A DNA stretch of 64,000 bases from Undaria pinnatifida (taxonomy: Eukaryota; Sar; Phaeophyceae; Laminariales; Alariaceae), in assembly GCA_012845835.1 (NCBI GenBank), contig JABAKD010000011.1, forward strand, positions 5,232,036-5,296,035, read 5' to 3'. A model generated the notes under the pieces. The model searched no databases. It was not told the origin of the DNA and worked only from the letters and a program-made list of their open reading frames with translations. Shown here piece by piece: positions 57,801 to 64,000 of the stretch; within the stretch, counting starts at the first letter, position 1, and every line of letters begins with the position of its first letter. The position numbers were made by a program, and so were the translations under genes.

Positions 57801-60800
57801 CAGGGTCTAACTCCCGAAAACGGCGTGGGCTTTGGACCCTGAAGCAATTTTGGACGTTTAGCGTGAACCAACCAGCCTGCTTAAAATAATAAAAAAATAA
57901 AGTGTTTGAGTTTGGGTTTCTGACGTGATAAAATCTCAGCCACCACACACACCAACTCGGCTTGGCTGCCTGGCATGCTAAAATCCCGGCCACACCAAAT
58001 TCAGCTGTTTCCGTTTTTTTTACCTGCCGACGGCGGACGAGGACGAGTTCAGCCTAGCACTCTTCTTACGCACCACATAAATGATGGTGATCGGTTTCGC
58101 GGCATTTGGTCACTACTGCGTATAATACTCTATTAATACTGTCGTGTCTTGGTGGAAAACTACCATTTCCTATTTCGAAAGTTATCCTATTCTAACTCCA
58201 AGTGTTTTTGTCCCCATGTCGGGGAGTGCGGTTCTAAAAAGTGTGCACTCATGCTCAAACAGGGTTTGCTTGAGTATTTCTCCGCTGACCTTGAGCGTCA
58301 CTGCTATACGTGTATATACTTCGAAATATGTATATAATTCACTAGCTTTTGGGAAGAAGCGAGAGAAGCGCTATAATAAAACATTCGACCAGAGGGTCAG
58401 AAGTGGAGTGAACCACTACGAAAGGGAGCTCGCGACTAGAGGAGGTATAAAGGACAAACCACGCGATGATTGGCGGCTTGATCAACCCCGAAGAATGTTA
58501 TCGGTGGAAGGGAGAAAATAGCCCAAAGGTACAGTACAGTAGAGGTCCCCCAACACGGCGGTCTGAGTAAGGCGGGGTTCCGATGGTGGTCACAATCGCT
58601 TGAGGCTACTCGTGAATTGCACTCATAACCTGGAATGAAGAAGACGGCTTTCCCCTACAAGGCGGTCATGTGATGCTGCTCTGGCACACCACCGCGTCAT
58701 TGGGGGAGCCCTACTATCATAAAGTTATTTTGGTTGGCTGTGAAGAATAATCCCTTAACCACTCTGTCTGCCAGCGCCGACGTAGCAAGTACTATGTACA
58801 AGAAGAGTAAGAATACCTCCGTACGTCCAGCACATCCACGTCACCGACGCGTGTTTTTTTTTTTTTTTTTTTTTTTTCCAAGACTCCCTCTTCACCAAGA
58901 ATCGAATCCATGCGATCGAACCCATTCTACTACTGTTTTGGCCATGAAAAACAAGCATTAACCCGTCCGATCGAGAACCCGTTCACCAGGATGACATTCA
59001 TGCTTGCAAATATGAGGTTGGACGAATGATCGATCGCTGGGGTGCCTTTTTCAACTTTGATGACAAAACCAGCAAGCAGCAGAACGCGCCGGTACGCACC
59101 GTACGTACTCGCACATCTGGGGCGTGGTCCATAACAATGATAATACAAGTACCCCGCCGTGTTATGCCACAGGCTGGTTCACCAAAGCTCGAATCGGAGC
59201 TGCAGATTTCCTCACGTCATTTTTTTTGTCGGATCCGGGCGAAGTTTTGCACTCGTGTTTTCCTTGATGCATGGCGGAGATCGATTTTGATCACGCTGTT
59301 TTTTTCACTATTAATAGTAGTAATGTGGGTTTCCCTTCGGCGCAAGACAAGCATATTATGGAGACCCCAGAATTCTGGTTGAACGAAAACGTTATCAGAA
59401 CTGGCCTCCCGTCGCGCCCTTGGTCATGTGCATGAAAGAACACGTGCGCGAAATTCGTGCGGATTTGACTGGAAAAAAACTGTTTTAAGTCAAGGCTGAA
59501 ACGTGGCCTCCTAGTGACGATTGCCCGCTTGAGTGCCAAATGACTGAGTTTCAGTGTCATATGTAAGCAGTTACGGTTAGCCCCAAGAATCGTAACCCAG
59601 TTGGGGACCCTCTGTAGTGCCGGTTGAATAGTGCCTAATTCCGGTATAGTGCCGGTTTAATCGCTTGGCACGACTGGAACCCGTTAGTGCCGGTCAGGTA
59701 TACTGCCGGTATTGTTGGCCGGCGCATGCCGGCATTATTCGTAGGGAGACCACCACTGCTGTAATTGTATTACTGCTGTACCGCGGCCATTTTTTCTTTT
59801 TTCTGTACATGAAACTATAACCATCTATGTCAAAGCCATTTGGAGGAGGGTGGTGGCACGCATATACATAAAAAGGTGAAAACGTCCATGAAGTGCCTCC
59901 TTGTTAGCTAAGGAAACGAACGGGTAGGGTTGGTCTGAGCGCGTGAGAGGCTTGCTAGCGCCCGCCACTGGCTCCGAGCTCACAACGCGGGGACGCCATT
60001 GTCTGCGGCCGTTGCTAGGAATCAATGCTGTGATACCTTTTCTGCGATACTACTACTACTGTAGGCCCAGTTCACCACGTTCATGACGCGTTGTTTGTTG
60101 CTAACTTGTCCGGTCGATTTTTTTTTGAACCAGCCATTTTTTGAAACAGTGAACCAGCGTGCGTGCTTCGCTGTGCTTCGCTGTGCTTCGCTGTGCTTCG
60201 CTGTGCTTCGCTGTGCTTCGCTGTGCTTCGCTGTGCTTCGCTGTGCTTCGCTGTGCTTCGCTGTGCTTCGCTGTGCTTCGCTGTGCTTCGCTGTGCTTCG
60301 CTGTGCTTCGCTGTGCTTCGCTGTGCTTCGCTGTGCTTCGCTGTGCTTCGCTGTGCTTCGCTGTGCTTCGCTGTGCTTCGCTGTGCTTCGCTGTGCTTCG
60401 CTGTGCTGTGCTGTGCTGTGCTGCGCTGTGCTGCGCTGCGCTGTGCTTTGGCGTATTGTGCTGCTGTCCGTTTCCAGTGTCCTCGATGCCAATCCTGCTC
60501 TATCGGCTGATGACGATAAGAGTGTCATTGCGCACAATAGATCCTGCCCGTTTGACTGTCTTCCGTCCGATGTGTGATGACCGCTGTAGCACAGTAGGGG
60601 TCCGCAAGTAAGGTGGTGATGTGCCAGACCGCCTTATAGGGCAAGCCACCTTACTCAGTCCAGGTTATTATTTGTGCAACTCCCCAGTCGCGCCGAGCGA
60701 TTTTTAACCGCCTTATATCGGGATACCGCCTTATATAGGCATACCGCCTTATTGGGGAGCCCCTACTGTATGTACAAGCGTATACGGCTTGGCCCTGCTT

Positions 60801-61477
60801 CTGCCGAATTGTAGATTGTGCGCTGAGGTTCCCGCACTCCTAATTTTGGCCTTTCATACGAAGCTGGGCCGAGCCGAAATCACTACCCGATGAAGACACT
60901 GTACTCGTACAGCGTAGCGGTGGTGAAGGTGGTGGTAATCCTGACAACTGATGACCAAGAATATAAATTGAAAGATGAGGTAACTCTGGCTAGGAATTCG
61001 CGCTGGCGGATATTTTTTAGCTGCCGTCAACTGTGTGCGCTGTTGAAAGGAATAGAAAAAAGTTGTTTTTTTCTTCAGGAAAGTTTCGGTCGGATGGCGT
61101 GGGTCTCAGGCTTCGCACAACCCTATCGTAGTTTTTTTTTTTTTTTTTTTTTTTTTCACACACTTTCACTTTCCAGCTTCCGGACAAGCCGTGGTCACAG
61201 GTGTCGCCCCTTCTCCCCCACGGTTCTTGCCTTCACTTTTTATGGCGCATAGGGTTCAGCAATGCCACTGCTCGTCGATTTTTCATCGAGGGTTATTTTA
61301 TAAGTTGGCGACTCGCTTCGCTGTGCTCTGTCTTTTTTTTTGGACAGGATAATCATGGCGGCGATCACGTCCCAGGATAACTCTAGACTGCAGGTGAAGA
61401 GCGGGGTGGACCTTGTCACGGAGACAGACAAGGCGGCGGAAAAGGCCATCATCGACCTGCTTGAGGCGTCACACCCG
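51806..61477 (+). CDS. Inositol monophosphatase family, exons 1-2 (5' partial gene)
   Basis: Exon 1 is 51806-51870 and exon 2 is 61348-61477. They join in phase 2 through a GTGAGTGT donor (51871) and a TGGACAG acceptor (AG at 61346-61347). The 65 codons read [20 protein letters not shown], then [17 protein letters not shown], then [20 protein letters not shown], then DLLEASHP. This matches the N-terminal helix-turn-helix of inositol monophosphatases, including the K-S and DLVT-TD signature next to the metal site. The catalytic motifs (GEE, DPIDGT, W-G--D) would lie in later exons beyond the right edge. Known role: Mg2+-dependent hydrolysis of inositol monophosphates to free inositol. The related bacterial and plant paralogues (histidinol-phosphate or bisphosphate nucleotidase types) cannot be fully excluded from this part alone. 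The gene is divergent from the transporter. Confidence 0.92.
51871..56190. other. Inositol monophosphatase intron 1, left part
   Basis: Holds ~18-bp repeats (gaagatgtcggaacggg) at 52128-52180 and a ttcccgacc-rich block at 52870-52960 that is partly their complement. Also present are a ~17-bp ttttttaactctgtgt array at 53525-53600, GCT/CAG tracts at 53340 and 54060-54375, and a related pair at 53600-53780 and 54845-54950 (ggtacgaggcggtgattcgg). No exon is supported between exon 1 and exon 2. Confidence 0.5.
56198..56480 (-). mobile_element. Fossil LTR with primer-binding-like site
   Basis: Third copy of the ~285-bp LTR family (gtcccctgcaggtctgccta, aattgcaggcctttcaaggc). On the minus strand it is followed by tggcgtcgtcggcaggac, complementary to a tRNA 3' end. 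No coding part. Confidence 0.7.
56481..56570. mobile_element. TTAA mini-MITE, best-preserved copy (90 bp)
   Basis: Starts ttaacccctttagagccccc and ends ttgcaaaggggttaa. The TTAA target with CCCCTTT ends resembles piggyBac-type non-autonomous elements. Inserted at the edge of the fossil LTR. Confidence 0.85.
57318..57475. repeat. (GGTGTT)n hexanucleotide tract
   Basis: About 25 units of ggtgtt with ggcgtt and ggtgct variants. A second short tract occupies 57540-57600. Confidence 0.96.
57660..58530. other. Intron sequence without recognised features
   Basis: No repeat or exon is supported. A short tandem pair lies at about 57915-57990 (gctaaaatcccggccac-like). Confidence 0.35.
58533..58717. 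mobile_element. Pogo/Tigger-like MITE
   Basis: acagtagaggtcccccaaca at the left and tcattgggggagccctacta at the right, with inner ggcggtctgagtaaggcggg. Same family as 40620 and 60592. Confidence 0.6.
58853..58975 (-). mobile_element. Possible SINE with poly-A tail
   Basis: On the minus strand, ggattcgattcttgg resembles an RNA polymerase III B box and tggccaaaacagta a weak A box. A run of about 25 A follows (poly-T at 58854-58877). No target duplication is identified. Confidence 0.3.
59605..59752. mobile_element. MITE, CCGGCACTATAG family
   Basis: gggaccctctgtagtgccgg at the left and cggcattattcgtagggaga at the right. The inner taatcgcttggcacgac is shared with other copies. Confidence 0.65.
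60164..60450. repeat. 10-bp minisatellite (CTTCGCTGTG)n
   Basis: About 24 perfect units, then a decayed ctgtg/ctgcg tail. Because 10 is not a multiple of 3, all plus frames read the same ten-residue repeat ([10 protein letters not shown]), giving spurious open frames of 115-171 codons on both strands. Confidence 0.97.
60592..60776. mobile_element. Pogo/Tigger-like MITE, best ends
   Basis: The left end cagtaggggtccgcaagtaa and the right end cttattggggagcccctact are inverted. The right end is followed by GTA; the inner accgccttatatcgggatac matches the minisatellite at 33950. TA flanks are compatible with a Tc1/mariner-type target. Confidence 0.65.
61348..61477 (+). CDS. Inositol monophosphatase exon 2
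   Basis: A pyrimidine-rich acceptor (tctttttttttggacag) precedes it. The donor is CCCG|GTAATAAC at 61478, phase 0. The exon encodes [27 protein letters not shown] and a helix ending ASHP. A TGATTGAT microsatellite starts 11 bases into the intron, and a degenerate copy of the exon tail follows at 61657. Confidence 0.93.
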
Positions 61478-61479
61478 GT

Positions 61480-63080
61480 AATAACCTTTGATTGATGATT
61501 GATGATTGGTGATTTGATTATTTTTGATCACGTATGTAATGATGAATTTGTTGGTTGATTGTTGAGTATTTGGTGGTTGGTGATTCGAGACTGATGAAAG
61601 GTGATCATTGATTCATGACTGACGAATGATGGTGGATGATTGATGTTTTGGCATTATCAACCTTGCTCACGGCATCCCACCCGGTGATAACTTTGAATGG
61701 ATGATTGATGATCGGTGTTATCGATTACTTTTGTGTCTTATGATGTCTGTTTTTTGTCCCGTGTCTGATGACAGCAGCAAGTTATACAAATTCATACCAT
61801 GTATATCTTCACAGAGTAACACATCTGTAAAAACGAGCGGCCGGTGTATCACGCAGCTTGCGAATGTCAGTATCGACCCTTAACTCGATCGAACTCACAG
61901 CTGACGTAATTCAAAATAGTTTTACAAAATAGCGTTTACGACTTGTCCCAGCTTCGGCGAATGGTTTAATAGTCCGCGCTTAATCCATCAGTAGATCTGC
62001 GCTCCGACAAATTCCCAAGCGATCGGGGTTCGGAGTAGGGTTAGGCTTAGGAATACACATTAAAAAACGGGGATTGGTATATTACGCATGTGTCGACTGG
62101 TTATCTACCGGCAATTACCGCAAATCCTTTTTTTAGTAATATCCTGCCGGTAGTTTGCCGCGATGTCGGGGACGGTTAACCTCTTTAGAGCCCCCGAACC
62201 CCTCCCTATACTAAATCCAAGTAATGTGGTCCCCAAAACGGGTTTCCAGTTGCAAAGGGGTTAAAAATCATTCCCCGATTTTTTTGACTGTTTTCTCTAT
62301 ATACGCAACCCGATGTGAACCTGCTACAACCGCCTAAAAACGTGTTTTAACCCCTTCTTATAGAGCCCCGAAATCCTTCCCTGTACTAAATTCAAGTATT
62401 TTTTTCACAAAAAGGGTTTCCAGCTGTGAATGAGTTAATGTGCTAATGTGGCCGGACGGTATGTACTCGTGGTCGTGTATGCATGCGTGTGGATGTGACT
62501 TGGGATTTGCTTCAGAGGGAAAAAATTCCCGCACCTTGAACAGATCACGATCTAGATCATCTATTATTAATAATAGATCATGTTGATAATCTACTACAGT
62601 AGTAGATCCTGTATCTGCCGTTATGAGATGCTGTGCAAGATATCTGTATGTGAAAAACAGACTCAACCCCGGACGCACGTGCTAGATCATGCAGATCGTG
62701 CGGGTCCCACCCGACAACATGAGCTAGACCATACAGGTATTCCCTGAAGATCTTGATCATCAAGTGGGGATCGATGGTCTGTCCGACGCGTGGAAACGCC
62801 CCAGCTTCTTATTAGGAGGCCTCAGGGGCCTGATATTTCCTGGTACCCCAGTGCACACCGCTGGTTGGTTAGTTACCTAACTTGGACTGTAGTTTCCGGT
62901 AGCTACTGGTGTATACCTGAGAGGTAATACCACTCCCTTGCTATTAATAGAAACAGGCATCTTCTACTCACTGCCCCCTTCGCGCTCGCCTCGCGTTCGT
63001 TTTCTTTTCTGTTTTCGATTCAACTTGCGTTTTTGTTTGTGTTTGCGTTTTTGTGTCCGTTTTCGTTTTCGTTTTCTTTT
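61480..63080. other. Inositol monophosphatase intron 2, left part
   Basis: Besides the exon echo at 61657, it holds a cagcttgcgaatgtcagtat repeat piece (about 61850-61915), TTAA mini-MITEs at 62176-62264 and 62347-62438, and the ~220-bp dispersed repeat at 62545-62762. No coding match to the next inositol monophosphatase segment (expected GEE motif) is seen. Confidence 0.55.
61657..61720 (+). repeat. Degenerate copy of inositol monophosphatase exon 2 tail
   Basis: It matches 61451-61510: the exon end (ggcatcccacccg against ggcgtcacacccg), the donor (GTGATAAC against GTAATAAC) and the adjoining TGATTGATGAT microsatellite. It is the same arrangement seen in the transporter, on the opposite strand and in an unrelated gene. 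Confidence 0.75.
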
Positions 63081-63786
63081 TATCCTCCGGCGGGTGTGGA
63101 AAAGTAAAAGCTCGAGCTCACCACACTATGTTCATACACGTCGTGTTTCAATTTAACTCAATATTGTATTCGCAATCCAGCTGGTTTTCTGGCGTGTCCT
63201 TCAGTTCCCGTGATAGCGATAGCGCGAGCTGTCCCTACCGGCGGTCCCCGTTACTACTCCAGCAGCGCAAACTACCGTTGTATACGGATGCGTGACCATG
63301 CCGACTATTGTCGACCCGGCCTGACCCCTTGGGGTCAGGTGCGGTGGAGATAGCCACCCGAAACGTCGTGATGCCGGGTAGTCCGAGGACCAACGCCCGA
63401 ATGGGTAGGGTGGACCGTAACTGGACCAAGTCCGGCGGAAGGCTATCTCCCATGGCCAGGGGTTTTGTTAGTGGGTGAGCTTGCGCAAGTCCCACACTAC
63501 CCGGAAAGATGACATTCCGGGTGGCTATCTCCACCGAACCTGACCCTCAGGGGACAGGCCGGGTCGACATACACACGCACCCGTATACAACGGCAGCTTG
63601 CGCTGCCGGGGTTGTAACGGGGACCAATGATAGGGACAGCTTACGCTATACCTACAATGGGACTCGAAGGGTGCGCCAGCTAGCGTTGGGCTGCGAAAGC
63701 AACTGAGTTAAATCGACACACGACGCGTATGAAAATACGCGGAAGTGTGGTGAGCTAAAGCTTTATTTTTCCCCATCCGCCGGAGG

Positions 63787-63789
<3 letters not shown>
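63081..63789. mobile_element. Family C element containing two nested inverted-repeat elements
   Basis: The outer ends tatcctccggcgggtgtgga and the inverse of ccatccgccggaggata give 709 bp, with arms of about 210 bp. Inside lies B (63310-63568, ends gtcgacccggcctgacccc and its inverse). Inside B lies A (63373-63504, ends gccgggtagt and actacccgg). All are non-coding. Confidence 0.75.
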
Positions 63790-63825
<36 letters not shown>

Positions 63826-64000
63826 CCGGGTAGTGTGGGACTTGCGCAAGCTTACCCACCGACAAAACCCCCGGCCATGAGAAAACAGCCTTCCGCCGGA
63901 CTTGGTCCAGTTACGGTCCACCGTACCCATTCGGGCGTTGGTCCCTTTGCTTAAGTTTTCGTCCGCGTTTTCATCCGCGTTGTCCTTCAATGCTCTTGCT
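63790..64000. mobile_element. Poly-A run and an inverted copy of nested element A
   Basis: About 35 A (63790-63824) abut family C. From 63825, gccgggtagtgtgggacttg onward is the inverse of 63373-63504 (words ttgcgcaag, ccggacttggtccagttacg). The window ends soon after. Confidence 0.7.

Noticed and set aside
60083-60611. Cys/Leu-rich 150-170 codon proteins
   Set aside because: Artefact of the 10-bp minisatellite, identical in all frames.

Overview
This is a nuclear genomic window from an intron-rich eukaryote, packed with repeats. It holds two confidently recognised genes arranged head to head. They are a six-exon AAAP/SLC38-like amino-acid transporter on the minus strand (33242-51115) and the first two exons of an inositol monophosphatase on the plus strand (from 51806, running off the right edge). 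I reconstructed both by joining exons whose splice sites and phases agree. Their codons, 2-9 kb introns, Gly/Ala/Asn-rich protein tails, abundant CAG/CTG tracts, MITEs and a TRIM-type element suit a stramenopile alga, perhaps a brown alga. That placement is an inference, not a demonstration.

Layout. 1-33 kb: almost entirely repeats. These are tandem minisatellites, poly-C/poly-G runs, several short inverted-repeat DNA transposon families, and fossil LTR pieces. One weakly supported, unidentified minus-strand coding locus lies at about 5.0-6.5 kb. 33.2-51.1 kb: the transporter gene, with introns filled by microsatellites, MITEs and, in intron 1, a long foldback structure split by a 2.4 kb hAT-like element with an 8-bp target duplication. 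51.1-51.8 kb: shared upstream region of the two divergent genes. 51.8-61.5 kb: exon 1, a 9.5 kb intron and exon 2 of the inositol monophosphatase. 61.5-64 kb: the next intron, ending in a set of DNA elements nested three deep.

The most unusual signal is that introns of both genes carry degenerate copies ('echoes') of the 3' end of the exon just upstream. Each copy also includes the splice donor and the start of the intron. Transporter exon 2 has six such echoes, exon 5 two, exon 3 one and exon 4 a short one; inositol monophosphatase exon 2 has one. Several echoes keep a GT donor and an open reading frame. This suggests that introns grow here by repeated tandem duplication across exon-intron junctions. 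A second point is a probable GC-AG intron in the transporter. There a competing GT donor five bases away would place a stop codon exactly at the junction.

I found no CRISPR array, rRNA gene, complete tRNA gene or recognisable transposase.
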